Of a stretch of 64,000 bases of DNA, positions 12,988-25,527 are shown piece by piece. The notes below the pieces were generated by a model. The model searched no databases and was not told the DNA's origin. It saw only the letters and a program-made list of their open reading frames with translations. Origin of the DNA: Merluccius polli (Eukaryota > Chordata > Actinopteri > Gadiformes > Merlucciidae); contig JAOPHQ010003132.1 in the NCBI GenBank assembly GCA_030340625.1, forward strand, positions 103,501-167,500. Direction: 5' to 3'. The stretch's first letter is position 1; each line of letters begins with the position of its first letter. Position numbers and translations under genes: made by a program.

Positions 12988-13107
12988 GCAGAGGTGGTGG
13001 ACGTCCAGTATGGCAGTGCTGAGCACTTGAGGCGTGCCAGTGGAAACGTCAATCTCAGCGGCCGGATAGCGCTGCTGAAACTAGGTCAAGCGCCCCTGCT
13101 TTACAAG
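12988..13107 (+). CDS. naaladl2: NAALADL2 exon (PA domain, first part)
   Basis: The exon is 120 bp (40 codons), in phase 0 at both ends, between TTTCTGCAG and GTAAGAG. It encodes AEVVDVQYGSAEHLRR then NLSGRIALLKLGQAPLLYK. This is the start of the protease-associated domain, which in PSMA reads as a strand-turn-strand with the pattern GKIVIARYG. NLS is a potential glycosylation site. It joins in frame to the preceding GSLE and to the next exon's LSLLSEWG, so the chain is continuous. Confidence 0.93.
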
Positions 13108-13752
13108 GTAAGAGAAACGGAAAGGGCACCAAAGATCACAAAAAGTTGGATAACAGTGGAGGGAATAATGCTCCTCTTCCGTCAGTTGTGAAATTATTAT
13201 GGAATACATTAATTGAAAAACAATGCATATTTTTTGCATGAATTCGTAAAAAAACCTGAAAAACAAAGGTACAAACACACCAGGGAATTTCTCAAAAGGG
13301 TGTCCACATTAAAATAGTCATAAAGTGAATAAGAATCCTCTCTAGGTTTTAATATTCATAATGTTTAATGTGGCTTAGTGCCTCCCTGTCCGTCTCCCGT
13401 CTCTGTTCTACACATTCGTCAACTGAATCTTAATCATCCTGCTGTTTAGGAGCGCGTCTGGGCCCCTCCACCGCGTTATTAAACCATACGGACCATAAAT
13501 TTATCATAACCAAATACCTTGTGCCACCTGCATGTCATCCCTCGCTCCCCTATTTGTTGCGGTAATGTCTGAACACACTGCCCGTTCGATGGCTCACTCC
13601 AGATAACATTTGTGAATAGTTAATTGATTCGGTGGTTTTATTATCCCCGTGGATATTTGTCATGGTGCAGTGGGCCTTTGTTTTGTTTTTTTCACTCTAC
13701 TCCGGGCAATTTGCTTGTCAATTTGAATTTAAAAGGAGCATTGCGTGCTGTG

Positions 13753-13831
13753 ACACACATATACACACACATGCACACGTACACGCACAAACACGTAGAC
13801 ACACGCACACGCACACACTCACACATAGACC

Positions 13832-13868
<37 letters not shown>

Positions 13869-13906
13869 ACATACATACACACATACACACACACACACAC
13901 ACACAG
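13753..13906 (+). repeat. Compound (CA)n array
   Basis: About 150 bp of CA repeats interrupted by TA, GT and CCC units. Confidence 0.95.
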
Positions 13907-14026
13907 GACTGCAAATGAATGAAACCCAGATTAAACAGGCATTTAATTGGACAGATTTCATTCAACGTGGAGTAGCCATATGCATTGTTACACAAACCAT
14001 TGTACATGTTTTAAGCTAAAAACAAA

Positions 14027-14059
<33 letters not shown>

Positions 14060-14062
14060 CGC
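14027..14062 (+). repeat. (GT)n(GC)n microsatellite
   Basis: GT units passing directly into GC units, a Z-DNA-prone alternating purine-pyrimidine stretch. Confidence 0.95.
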
Positions 14063-15185
14063 TTGACTATTGCAGAAAGTAAGTGCCATGCATTGAATTT
14101 TAAAAGCCACTGAATTCTAAACACCTTTGAATTGAATATGCATGTTCTGGCTAGCACCAGCTATATTGATGAGGCTTGTGTGTGTTGTTGATATGAACAC
14201 ACACACCCATATCAAATTAGTAAACAAGCCCATTGTAGAACAATCTTTCTGCTTGGACACAAACACACACAAATCTGTAGTACACAAATAAAAAACTATT
14301 ACGCATGTTTATTATTCAAAGTTATTCAATTGATGTTATACATTATTCAATTATATATTATTAATCATTTTGAATGGAACATTCAAAATGATGAATAATA
14401 TATTAAGCATACAATGTATATAATATAATAATTTACAACTTTCTGCATCCCTAGCTTTCTTTGTTTTAAATGTGCTGGTGTTGTTGAATGAGTTGATTGG
14501 CTGTTTCTATTGCAGACAGTCTATTTTATTTATATTGCTTCATTTATTGAGCAGAATTTAAAATGTTTATTTTTTGGTTGCTTTGTAGTCCCTATAATAT
14601 TGTAGTGTTTATAACTCTTATTTACCTTGTATTTGGCACCCTATGTTCCTTTAACCAGCAATACGTCATGTCTTAGAAACAATACAACAACACATTTAAT
14701 GAAGCATAATTTATGACAACTCTTGACCTCTTGATATAATGATATATCCCATAATGCTGTGCATCTGAGTTGGCAGGGGGGGATTATAGTGTATATTATC
14801 ATGGAATGATGATTAATAATTATCCTAAGTGCTCCATAGCAAGAGAAATGGCAATCATATTCAAACTATGACAGCCGGTTTTTATTGCACATTGTGTATA
14901 TTGAATTCATATTAGTGCATTATGTATATGGGTCAAAAATATGATCCGTTATATTGCAATATTATCTACAATGTTGTCAATTGGAATACGTGTGATTGTT
15001 CGTGGTGTTTGAATGCATATCAAAGGGTCTTTCTTTGCGAATGTTGTGTGGTTTTTGTGAGGATGCGTGTTCATGTCCGTTGTGTGTTTATGCCATGGCC
15101 TGTGTGACAGTATTTACCTGAACATAACATAAATAAATGCACGTTTTTTCCTTTGTGTGTTTTTTTTTTTTTTTTTACATGCACA

Positions 15186-15303
<118 letters not shown>

Positions 15304-15974
15304 CGCACGTGTGTGTGTTTTGTATGTGCAGTTGCTTCTGTGCACTTCTGTGTGTGTGTGTGTGTGTGTGATACTATGCGGGACTGTGTGTGCGTGTGTT
15401 CTTACTCCAGCGTGTGTGTGGGGGTGTGTGTGTGCGTGCTTACTCCAGCATGTTTGTGTGTGTGTGGCCGACATACAAGTCAGCCCTTTTCACTATTGTG
15501 AAGGACAGAGCCGAGCTGGCAGGCAGTTGTTGGCTTCCGGGACTGGACTTTGCATCTCCCCTGCATTGCCTTCAATGATGCACCGCAATCTCAGCACGTC
15601 TGCTGCTTCAGATAGGGATGCCAGTGTGAGAGCACCTATGTGGTTGAGTATTTATTCAGTCCCCTTTTGGTAGTATGGCATGCGCTGAAAGGTGTTGACT
15701 CAAATGATCCAAATGTGTCCAAGGTATCCCTGTCCCCACAGCACTCTCAAATGACTCATGACTCCTTTCTATTTATTTTTTGAAGGCATGATTTCGCTTG
15801 CGTTATGTATCTGATATGTCTGGTAAAGAGCTGTTCAATTCCAACATGGCAGTGCCATGACCACTCTGTTGTGCCGAGACTATCCTACTCTATCTACTCT
15901 TTGTGTCTGTTCCCCAGTCTGTTCTATTAACTCCCAGAGTGAGTGTGTGTGTGTGTGTGTTTGTGTATCATAGA

Positions 15975-16839
15975 CAGTGTTTCCCACAGGATTTTGTGAG
16001 ACTATGGTGGGTGGATCTCGGACCCTCTAGATTTTTTTTTACATTTTAAAGTTAAATGCATCAATCTGGTACACTTTGAAAGCAAAATTAAGAGACTAGA
16101 TCTATGAAGACCTGTGTGCTCTTGTGAACATCAAAGAAATTAAGCAAATGTGGTTAACTGTGTTGAACTAGTTTATTTTTTAGAAAATAAAATAATAAAT
16201 AATTAATCCCATCATCCCCTATTTACAAACTTTGCACCCCAAATTCGGACATTTGATTTTCCTGGACTTTGAGAAAAACAGCTCTAATGCCGTTTGGTAA
16301 TTAAATGCCTCTGGACCCATTGATGAGACCCTCAGGTAGGCAGCCAGGTGCTGCCGCTTGTCGGAAAAGCCGCTAGCAGCGGTAGGAACTGACGGCGACA
16401 GCTATTGACTTGGCCTAGCTAACCTAGCTAACCTAGCTAGCCCTTTTTACTGTTGGCGTTTTATTTGATTTTAACATCTGAATGTTAGTGAGAAGAAGAA
16501 AATGTCAAAGCCAGTAAAGTACCAGAAGCGGGATAAAACAGCGGTTAAAGCTAGCGAGTGAGTCCGGGAGAGGGCTGCTCTCCTCGGACATATTACTCTG
16601 AAGCCCCGGTGACGGTCTGAGTGTGCGCACGCCGCGTACAGCGAGGAGGGGAGGGGCAGAGCGGCTGACTGGGAGTGAGAGATGCTTTGCTGAAGCAGCG
16701 GCGAGAAACACAAGTTACAGATCTTAATTATGTTATTATGAGAAGTGTAAGAATTCTTTTCGGTTCATTCTGAGACTGTGGCGGGACAAATTAGACCATG
16801 GCGGGCCGCCACAGTCTAAGTAATTAATGGGAAACACTG
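15975..16839 (+). mobile_element. hAT-type DNA transposon, internally reduced
   Basis: The ends CAGTGTTTCCCA and TGGGAAACACTG are inverted copies of each other (12 bp) and match the CAGTG-type ends of fish hAT elements. Flanks share only ATAGA rather than a clean 8-bp duplication, so the copy is old or the edge is altered. The 865-bp body includes an ATG at 16502 opening a 19-residue lysine-rich frame (MSKPVKYQKRDKTAVKASE), possibly a leftover transposase start. A 9-bp unit AACCTAGCT is repeated three times near 16420. No transposase core remains. Confidence 0.7.
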
Positions 16840-16933
16840 ATAGAGATGTGTACTATTGTGATGCTGCTGGCTATATACTCACACAACACTCTCACTGCAT
16901 GCGAAGCATAACATATAAGTGTCTTGTGTATTG

Positions 16934-16935
<2 letters not shown>

Positions 16936-16976
<41 letters not shown>
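16936..16976 (+). repeat. (GT)20 microsatellite
   Basis: Uninterrupted GT run followed by three GAGT units. Confidence 0.95.
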
Positions 16977-16978
<2 letters not shown>

Positions 16979-17147
16979 TGAGTGAGTGAAAGGGGCACTT
17001 TTGTGTCAATGTATGTCCCTGTGGCCATGTTTGTCTACGCCACCCACTTGAGTGTTTTGTCACTGTTTGCCTCTTTTCTCATTTTAAACTTTAGGCATTT
17101 TACAAAATATGTTTTAATATGCACTATGAATGAATCAATGGTTACAC

Positions 17148-17240
17148 TTTATTAATCGCCCCAGGGGAAATCCAGGTGTTACAGCAGCCAAAGTGGACAG
17201 ACCTGTGTAAATGAAGACAACATAATAAATACATGTGTTC
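17148..17240 (-). mobile_element. LINE 3'-end fragment (antisense)
   Basis: CTTTATTAATCGCCCCAGGG followed by GGTGTTACAGCAGCC resembles the reverse complement of the 3' end of fish CR1/Rex1-like LINEs. It stops about 12 bp before the acceptor of the next exon, so retroelement sequence sits in the branch-point region. Confidence 0.5.
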
Positions 17241-17252
17241 ATGCCCCCCCAG

Positions 17253-17388
17253 TTGTCCCTGCTGTCGGAGTGGGGCCTGAGCGGTGCCCTGCTCTACGTG
17301 GACCCGTGCGATAGTCCTCCCGACCGGGACGTACTGCACCAGGCCTTCAGTGTGACCCTCAACCCTGGGGGAGACCCGTCCAGTGGCC
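17253..17388 (+). CDS. naaladl2: NAALADL2 exon (PA domain, second part)
   Basis: The exon is 136 bp, entering in phase 0 and leaving in phase 1 before GTGAGT. It encodes LSLLSEWGLSGALLYVDPCD and later FSVTLNPGGDPSSG. This is the PA-domain segment that reads GAKGVILYSDPAD in PSMA and ends in the family's GDP motif. In relatives GDP is followed by TPGYPS; this exon ends after GDPSSG and the next recognised exon does not supply YPS. Either a very small exon is missed in the next intron or the loop is shorter in this fish. The acceptor has a short poly-C tract. Confidence 0.93.
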
Positions 17389-18084
17389 GTGAGTACTAAA
17401 GATGTTAAACCATTTCAGTTCGAGTAAATAACGCAATACGTTGTACGCAATACGTTATTTCATCCAAATGTACAAAATGTAAAACTTTCCTATGATGCAC
17501 CTTTGCGTTTCTCCCTGTTGTATACCCAAATAAATGCCAGCTCATCAGTTGTTGATATATGAAACAGGACAAAAGTCTCCGTGTGCCTGTACCACTCATT
17601 TTTCAAACTAATTCCCAGTTGTTGTTTATTTGTGTATAGTGAATTTCTTAATTAATCAACAAAAAAATGTTTACGGTAATGGATTGCAATGGTGTCTTTG
17701 GGGTCGGGGAGAGGTTTCGGCTAAACAGTCTCGTACTCAGTATGAACATGAGTATGTCTGGAAACTTTACCTTAAACTTTGCCTTTTTTGCCCTGTCCTT
17801 TTTTTGTGAAAAGTTATATGCACAGATCCCTCGTATACATTTTCTCACAGATTACAGTGGATGCATAGTGTGTGCAGCATACTTCATACGCACATTATGG
17901 AGCTTGGTGGTTCATTGGCAATGCATGCGCCACCACTATCGACCATTTCCACTACACTGTAAACCCGAATGTCCAAAGTAATGAAATATATTAAGTAGTG
18001 CATACTCAAAGTTTTAGAAAAAGTTGTACTAACTTAATTATGTGAAGTTGGTGTAACTTCTTCTTACTTTTGAGTTATTTAAAC

Positions 18085-18963
18085 TAGTGTTGCACCGATA
18101 CCATTTTTTGGCCCCCGATACCGATACCGATACCCGGCTGTGCAGTATCGGCCGATACCGATACCATACCGATACCACGCCGGAAAAAAAAAAAATATAT
18201 ATATATATATATATACACAAGCTTTTTTTCTTCTAATACTAAAGAACTGCATACTCACTTGGATGTAAAATCATTGCTATCATGGCTTAATTATCATGGG
18301 ATAATATAGTATAACTAGAGATAATTACTAGTATGTAGCGGGGGGGAATCGGGGAGAAGCCGATTACAGCTTAACTCGTCGTCTGTGATGCGGTCACTGT
18401 CTGTCCATTTGAGCGATCTCCCGCCTGTGAGCAAGACGCGTCTCCCTCTCTCTCCTGCTTTTCCCCCTCTTCTCCTTGTTTGTGTCCGCATGGCACCCCG
18501 GGGAGCGGGGGGGGGGGGGGCATGGGTGGTGACCGGGTGCGTCGCACCGGCAGGCGGACCCGCTCACTGAGTTTCCCCGCACCGGCGCGTCCGCAGGCGG
18601 AGCAACTTTTCTGTGCGCCGCGCGGCTGAACCGCGCGCCCTCCGCGTCTCCGGTGCTTTTTTTTCTTTCTTTTTTTTGGTACTTTGTCGTCGTCGCTTGT
18701 CGGTCGGTCAACATGCGCGGCCGGGCGGCCGGAGTGGGCCAATAGGATAGCTGCTTGGCACGGCATGCACTGAACACGTGTGATCACACGCAGCAGTGAG
18801 TGAAGGGAGAGAAAGACGCAAAGCGCTGCGTTCCAAGTTTCATATTAGTATATGTAAATGGCATCGGCGCATTATTTGTTCGTACTCGCCGATACCGATG
18901 CCAGCATTTTAGCGCGGTATCGGGGCCCCTCCCGATACTAGTATCGGTATCGGTGCAACACTA
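18085..18963 (+). mobile_element. Non-autonomous hAT element with perfect 8-bp TSD
   Basis: The element starts TAGTGTTGCACCGATACC and ends with its exact reverse complement (18 bp). It is flanked on both sides by ATTTAAAC (18077-18084 and 18964-18971), the 8-bp duplication expected of hAT. Subterminal CCGATACC repeats on both sides look like transposase-binding sites. The 879-bp body has an (AT)n tract and a GC/CpG-rich core (about 18340-18760) but no transposase. Confidence 0.92.
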
Positions 18964-19231
18964 ATTTAAACTAATAGTTTTTGATTAAATTGAACTGTTT
19001 TGTGTTTTGTGTAAGTACAACTTAAAAACAATATTTAAGTATAACTTAAGATGAATAAGTAATAACGTATTCTTCCCTTTTGTGTAATTTTAACTGCTCA
19101 TTTAATTGAACTGTTTTGTGTTTTGTTTAAGTAGCCTATAACTTTAAAACACTATTCTCTTTGTAAATGGGGTTGGGGCACATGGTCTGCGGTGAATTTC
19201 TCTGAGGCTAGTTTTACGAAGCACATAGATA

Positions 19232-19888
19232 TACACTCACTGGCCACTTTATTAGGTACACCTGTCCAACTGCTCGTTAACGCAAATTTCTAATCAGCCA
19301 ATCACATGGCAGCAACTCAATGCATTTAGGCATGTAGACATGGTCAGGACGATCTGCTGCAGTTCAAACCGAGCATCAGAATGGGGAAGAAAGGTGATTT
19401 AAGTGACTTTGAACGTGGCATGGTTGTTGGTGCCAGACGGGCTGGTCTGAGTATTTCAGAGACTGCTGATCTACTGGGATTTTCACACACAACCATCTCT
19501 AGGGTTTACAGAGAATGGTCCGAAAAAGAGAAAATATCCAGTGAGCGGCAGTTCTGTGGGCGCAAATGCCTTGTTGATGCTAGAGGTCAGAGGAGAATGG
19601 CCAGACTGGTTCGAGCTGATAGAAAGGCAACTGTAACTCAAATAACCACTCGTTACAACAGAGGTATGCAGAAGAGCATCTCTGAACGCACAACACGTCG
19701 AACCTTGAGGCGGATGGGCTACAGCAGCAGAAGACCACACCGGGTGCCACTCCTGTCAGCTAAGAACAGGAAACTGAGGCTACAATTCGCACAGGCTCAC
19801 CAAAATTGGACAATCGAAGATTGGAAAAACGTTGCCTGGTCTGATGAGTCTCGATTTCTGCTGCGACATTCGGATGGTAGGGTCAGAA
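19232..19888 (+). mobile_element. Tc1-like transposon, 3'-truncated
   Basis: The left end CACTCACTGGCCACTTTATT after a TA dinucleotide is the terminal inverted repeat of a common fish Tc1-like family. The sequence matches the family closely through the N-terminal two-fifths of the transposase gene, then stops abruptly after GGTCAGAA at 19888 and returns to host-element sequence. No right-hand terminal repeat is present. Confidence 0.9.
19381..19888 (+). pseudogene. Tc1-like transposase, N-terminal part only
   Basis: The frame opens MGKKGDLSDFERGMVVGARR and is intact for 169 residues of a protein that normally has about 340. It contains the two helix-turn-helix DNA-binding units (roughly residues 1-110, with SISETADLLGFSHTTISRVY as the first recognition helix region). 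It also contains the first catalytic aspartate, D155 in WSDESRF. The second D and the last D/E of the DD[D/E] triad are absent through truncation. The track of 14 further codons to 19932 is unrelated sequence. It could bind ends but not transpose. Confidence 0.9.
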
Positions 19889-20615
19889 GGGAGCAGGCAA
19901 GAAAATACTGTATTAAGTATTACAAGTATTAAGTTGATAAAGTAATAAACTGAGTTAAGTTAACATGAAAATGGTGTGGTTGTGAACTTATTTTTTAAAG
20001 TTCTGTGAACTTATTCCAGTTGATTGTAAACTGGAAACTTGTAAGTCATATTGACTGAAGATAATTGAGTCGCCTTAACTGAAAATTGTAAGTCATATTA
20101 ACTGCAAATATTTGAGTTGAGCTAAATGAGCACTTTAATTTAACTGTTATCAAAAGATACAAGTGGCAAGTCATCTAACCTTTTAAGTTCAGGAAAACTT
20201 GGACTTTTAAGTTAGTCAACTTAAAACAATTAAGGCAATCGATTGCCTTAATCTTTTTGAGTTCTGGGAACTTATTCAGGTTTACAGTGTACTTACCTAA
20301 GCATCGCCCTCGCTGCTCGTCTGCAAGAGACGCCAGCACACACACGAGCCAAACGCATCTCTGTGTCTTTGTGTGTGAGGCAGTGGAGCTTGGCTCGTTG
20401 ATGCCGTGACATTTCCGAAGAGCTAAATTTACCTTGCTGTCTATACGAACAGCAGCTTCAATGTAGTTGTCTGGCTGTCATTTAGCGTGATGCTGTCATC
20501 TGCTGGTGTATTGAATGATCCAGCGATCTAGACAGGTCAAAACGCTTCTGTCTGAACTTCCCAACAGCAGTGTGAATGTCTAACAACTATGATCAGCAAT
20601 CACATTGCTGTCATG

Positions 20616-20620
<5 letters not shown>

Positions 20621-20674
<54 letters not shown>
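20621..20674 (+). repeat. (AT)27 microsatellite
   Basis: Uninterrupted AT run. Confidence 0.95.
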
Positions 20675-20677
<3 letters not shown>

Positions 20678-20992
20678 ATACTGTTACTTCTATAAGTCTC
20701 GAGTCGATGTTATGTGCGCAATTTGCTTAAAACTCTGTTACCTTGGCCTCCAACAGAGGACGTTGACTTTGTGTCCCTCCCCTGCTCCCTTCTCCACTGT
20801 ATTTAAATCACCCTCCCAAGACGACCGACCTCTCTGTTTCCCAGTCTTGCCCCTGCCTTCCTGCTTCCTGCCAGGTCTGGCCAATGGGGACGTGTCATTA
20901 CTGCTCAAGTACCTTTAGTCCTTGTAGCAGAGAAACTTGGAGCAAAGAAAACCCACCGGAGCCCTTCTCGTTCGTTTGGCTGTATTAGGACA

Positions 20993-21004
20993 CACACACA
21001 CAGA

Positions 21005-21048
<44 letters not shown>
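20993..21048 (+). repeat. Head-to-head CA / GT microsatellite
   Basis: A short CA run is followed by ACGT and about 20 GT units, then ACACAC again. The array is self-complementary and can fold as a hairpin or cruciform. Confidence 0.9.
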
Positions 21049-21049
<1 letters not shown>

Positions 21050-21990
21050 CACACACGGGATTAAGCACATGGCACATGCTTGCTTTTTTGATGGAGTGTG
21101 TGCAGGGAGACACTGATGCAGTTGGGCAAGCAAGCATGTGTGTGTGTTTAGTTGCATTTAAATACCTCTGTGTTTTTGTGGCATAGGTGTGTGTAGGTGC
21201 ATACCCCTGTGCATGTTTCTGTATGGTTTGAAAGAGAGAAAGCGAGAGAAAGAGGGAGAAAGAGAGAGAGAGTCAGGCAGATGTTGCCTGTCTGGTCTGC
21301 CACCAATCACAGTGTGCCCGGGTCTCCCCCAGTGCTAATACAGCCATAAAGAACACGAGATGAGAAAGGACACCTCGTTTTTCATATCGACCGTAATTTA
21401 TTCATGCACTCGAACTGTCTTAAGGGTTTTTTTTCTCTTTCTTTCTTTTGTTATTGGGTATAAAGAAATCCTAGTCATAATAATAGGCCATTCTCTATGA
21501 GGGCCCTGCTCACTGTGCATACAATATTAATGTACACCATATTGTACGTATCTAGGGATCAGCCCGGTGAAACAATGCATCAAGTCCTAAGTTTTTGCAT
21601 TAACATCCTATTTAATGCCATACAATTGTGATATCCAACATTAAACATCCAACATTAAAACACGTTGGTTACAAACCTATTTGTTTCATCTGTTCTGTTG
21701 TTGCCGCAAAGCATTGTAATTGGCATGGGGCTGCGTCGCGCTCTGCGTCGCGCTCTCCCCACACGCTCACAGCATATCTCTTCCTCCCCTCACAAGTAGA
21801 AAGGGAATAGGCTAGCTCCTGACTGCATAGGTCTCATGAAATGTGAACTTCGAGGTTTCCATACAGCAATCTGCCCATGTTGGCCTTATATGGTTCAACG
21901 GCGCCTGTCGGTGCTGCCTGTGGGTGCAAGGACTCACCCTGGAGGGGCCGTCTTTTTGCGGGATCCCACTCACCTAAACGACATGTATCT

Positions 21991-22011
21991 GGGGGGGGGG
22001 GGGGGGGGGGG
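21991..22011 (+). repeat. Poly-G tract (21 G)
   Basis: Uninterrupted guanine run. Confidence 0.95.
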
Positions 22012-22188
22012 CAGCCACACTAACTGAAGGAAAACACGCAAACAAAACACACAAATACCCTGACACAAACTCAAGTCTGTGTAGCTTGCAGGAACCCCAG
22101 TGCACCAACCCAGGGCACCCCATTATAACAGCTCAATGTGTTATTTCCCTTTTGCAGTGTATCATGCCGCCTCTTTCTCACCACCCCC

Positions 22189-22195
<7 letters not shown>

Positions 22196-22240
<45 letters not shown>
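22196..22240 (+). repeat. (CA)n microsatellite
   Basis: About 22 CA units after a C-rich leader. Confidence 0.95.
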
Positions 22241-22245
<5 letters not shown>

Positions 22246-22491
22246 ACTTCTTCCTGCTTGTTAATTTGAGTGTTCCTCCTAGTATTGTCTCCCGGCCATG
22301 TCGTCACATCACTTCCTGCAGAGGAAATCAAAGCCCCTGTCATCTCCTACACACAGGCGCTGCTTACCTCTCCCCCCACTGAGGTGTGTGTGTGTGTGTG
22401 TGTGTGTGCGCACACATGCACATTTACTGTCATGCTATTGCTAAAATGGAGCGATCGTGTTGTGCACACCAGAACTGCAGGAGGCTCATTA

Positions 22492-22494
<3 letters not shown>

Positions 22495-22547
<53 letters not shown>
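22495..22547 (+). repeat. (GT)n microsatellite
   Basis: About 26 GT units; a shorter GT run lies at 22383-22408. Confidence 0.95.
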
Positions 22548-23140
22548 TGTTTCCATATGCAGACGCGCACGACTGTGCTGTCTGCCAATACTCATAAGAA
22601 CCAGTCGCGTTTGCTATGATATCATCAGCAGGTGTGCACAGTCTGGCTTTCTTTGGCATCCATCTTGCTTGATTCACTCTGTACTGTCATAACATTGCCT
22701 TACTTTGATACACCGTGTTTCCTCACCGCTCCTCTAATCTGGGAAGCTACAGTCGAATCTGTCGTTGCCGTGTGAATTCCCTCCCCCTCTGTGTGTGGTT
22801 CACTTCCAGGTCCAGTGTTCTGGGAAGATGTGATCATTTAATGAATCCAGTGAGCGTAAAGACACATATCTGATTTGATTATATATATGAGGTTGAATAT
22901 CAAAACTGCAGGTTGCTCAATTGTTTTTTGGGGTTGTTTTTAGGAAAAATTGCTTTTTTTTGGTTTTGTTCTGTCATCCTGGCATTTAGCATGCTGCTGA
23001 AAATAATGAGTTATTACATGAGACTGAACTGACATTTTCCTGTTTTGCCCTGGCCATGTTTGGCCAATGACAACTACCGCAGGATACATCAACTCCTGGA
23101 ATTCATCACTCTGGATGGTGCATGCTGTGTCTGCATGTAC

Positions 23141-23329
<189 letters not shown>

Positions 23330-23422
23330 CGTTTGTTTCTGCGTGTGTGTGTGTGTGTGTTTGTGTGTGTGTGTGATTCCATTAACCTTTTGTGTCTAGG
23401 CCTCTCCTTCTCACCTTCCTTG

Positions 23423-23446
23423 CCCCCCCCCCCCCCCCCCCCCTCA

Positions 23447-23486
<40 letters not shown>
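23423..23486 (+). repeat. Poly-C (21 C) then (CA)n
   Basis: Cytosine run 23423-23443 followed by about 19 CA units. The CA run can pair with the GT array 200 bp upstream. Confidence 0.95.
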
Positions 23487-23489
<3 letters not shown>

Positions 23490-25527
23490 TTCCCTCCCTC
23501 TCTCCCCTCTCCAGAAGAGTGAGAGAACAGAGCTCAAGTCGCAGCAGGCACCACTGCCGCCCTCTCCTCCCATGTTAATTCCTGAACTGGCTGACAGGTG
23601 GACCTTTTCACTGGGTCTCCTGGGTTATTTAGAGTACCCTGACTGAGTCAGAAAAAGATGTAGTCATTAGCATATTTATTTAAATAGGTTGCGGTACATG
23701 ATTTAAAAAAAAAAAGAGAAAGAAAGAAAGAAGAATCACCACCATGGTAGTATATGATGCTGCAGTGAAGAGCAGCGGTCCAGGCTGAATATTGTGGCAG
23801 TATGGTCCCCGCGTGAATGTCATTGTTGCTCCCATGACAGTTAAAGAGTCATATTAAACATTGCTTGTGTCAAACCACCCTAACATATGCATTGTTTTAT
23901 TTTCCCATCGATGCCTAATGAAGGACTCGTCAAAGTTAAAATGTCACTGCTCCCATTCATTAGACTTTCTTGTGTAGCACATCACCCAATGCGTGGGTGT
24001 TTATTTGTGTGTATTATTTTATGTGGATCTGAGTCTTATTGGTTATGGTTAAAGGCCTGTGGGGCAGTTAAACTTTATTGATATAACAGTCATATGAAAC
24101 GGTTCTGATGGCGTTAACAGGCCCTTGCGAGGGTCAGCAGCTCAACCTTGAAGGCGAGGCACATGGAGCGTGGGATGTAGTTACGATTAGTTACTAAGTA
24201 TTATGATAATCAATAATGCTCTTTATCAATTATACATGACAATGTACAAACCAACAATGAAACAAGCCTTCCTCACATTAAAACGGACTGAAGATGTGTG
24301 TATCCTGACTTTAAACTCCTCCACCACTCTAAAGGGCTGACAAGGTGGGAGCATTAAAATACTGACGTAGCCGCCTCATATTTATTATTATTATTATATC
24401 TTTTATTATTATCACTTGACCAGAAGTTGGGCTGTGTCTTTTTGGGCTCACTCTGCCGAGAGTTGTCCACTTCATGATTAGTCGGTGAGCTGTTTAGTGG
24501 AACACAGCTGAAATGGCTGAAGCGAGAAGGTGGCATTATCATGGCTGTTGACTGAATAATGCACAGAGGTTAAAGCTCCTAAAAGCTTCTCCGTATGATT
24601 TATTAAGGCCTGCCTGCAGATAGGGATGGATTATCGTCTGCTGCTGCTGCAGGGTTACAAACACCGTGACAGCCACAACCGTCATGGAGGGCTACTAGGG
24701 ACAAGGGAGGGCAGAAATCAAAGCATTAAAACGTTATATTGTGTGTGAAACGCTTATCATGTGTCTTTCATGATGAATGGCCACACAAATTGTGGCTTCA
24801 TTAGCTAGAGAAAAACAAATGGCTCATGTCCATTAGCCTGAATTTAAGTCGAGGCTGGAACGCTAAATATATCATTATTTTTCTTTTATTTCTTATGGTC
24901 ATGCTTTGGTTTACTACAGCAGAATAACAAACAATTGGTACGTTTGTCATATTTCGGCTAACGGGTGTGTAATAGAACACAAAATCTTCTCGGCTTACTT
25001 TGGTTTTTGGGGTAGCACTGTGTAATGTTTTTGGTCCAGCAGGAAAGCCAATTAAAAGAACACATTGTTTTTGACAGTAGTTTGTGGGCTACATACACGG
25101 CAACATATGGGACCTATATTAAAATGGGCATTATCCATACTAATGAGGCTTATTGAGTGAACAAATCACATCTCACTCTCGTGTGAAATGTGGAGGTCTG
25201 CAAAAACGTTCATACAGGTGGAAACAATCAATCAAACTCTAAAGATGTTATTAGGAGAGAGGCAACATGTGTATGACCTTTGGCAGTTTCCCTGTTTGCA
25301 GCCTTCCTCGAGTTACATGATGGCTCACGTCACATCACACCACATCACAAATGAAAGCAGATAGGAAAACCTAATGTAACACTTATGTCTACTATTACTG
25401 GAACATTAAGTGTAGGCACTTATACTTGGGCCTGTACTAGGTTCGTGAGAGTGGTGAATTCAATATAATGAACAGACTAGAGTCATAACAGTTTGTATAA
25501 ATAGCCGGCACTTTACTTAAAGTAAGA

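Larger units (their letters stand above)
17953..20291 (+). mobile_element. TA-flanked DNA transposon with two nested insertions
   Basis: The ends CACTGTAAACCCGAAT and ATTCAGGTTTACAGTG are inverted copies with one mismatch, and each is bordered by TA, as in Tc1/mariner-type target duplication. Internal sequence is AT-rich with many TTAAGT/AACTTAA motifs and a perfect palindrome at 20229-20252 (centre GCAATCGATTGC). A hAT element (18085-18963) and a Tc1 fragment (19232-19888) are inserted inside it. With those removed about 0.8 kb remains, and no transposase is seen, so it is non-autonomous. Confidence 0.75.

Noticed and set aside
18371..18787. Minus-strand 138-residue basic, Pro/Arg-rich frame
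   Set aside because: Lies in the CpG-rich core of a non-autonomous hAT, with a second overlapping frame of similar length; composition artefact.
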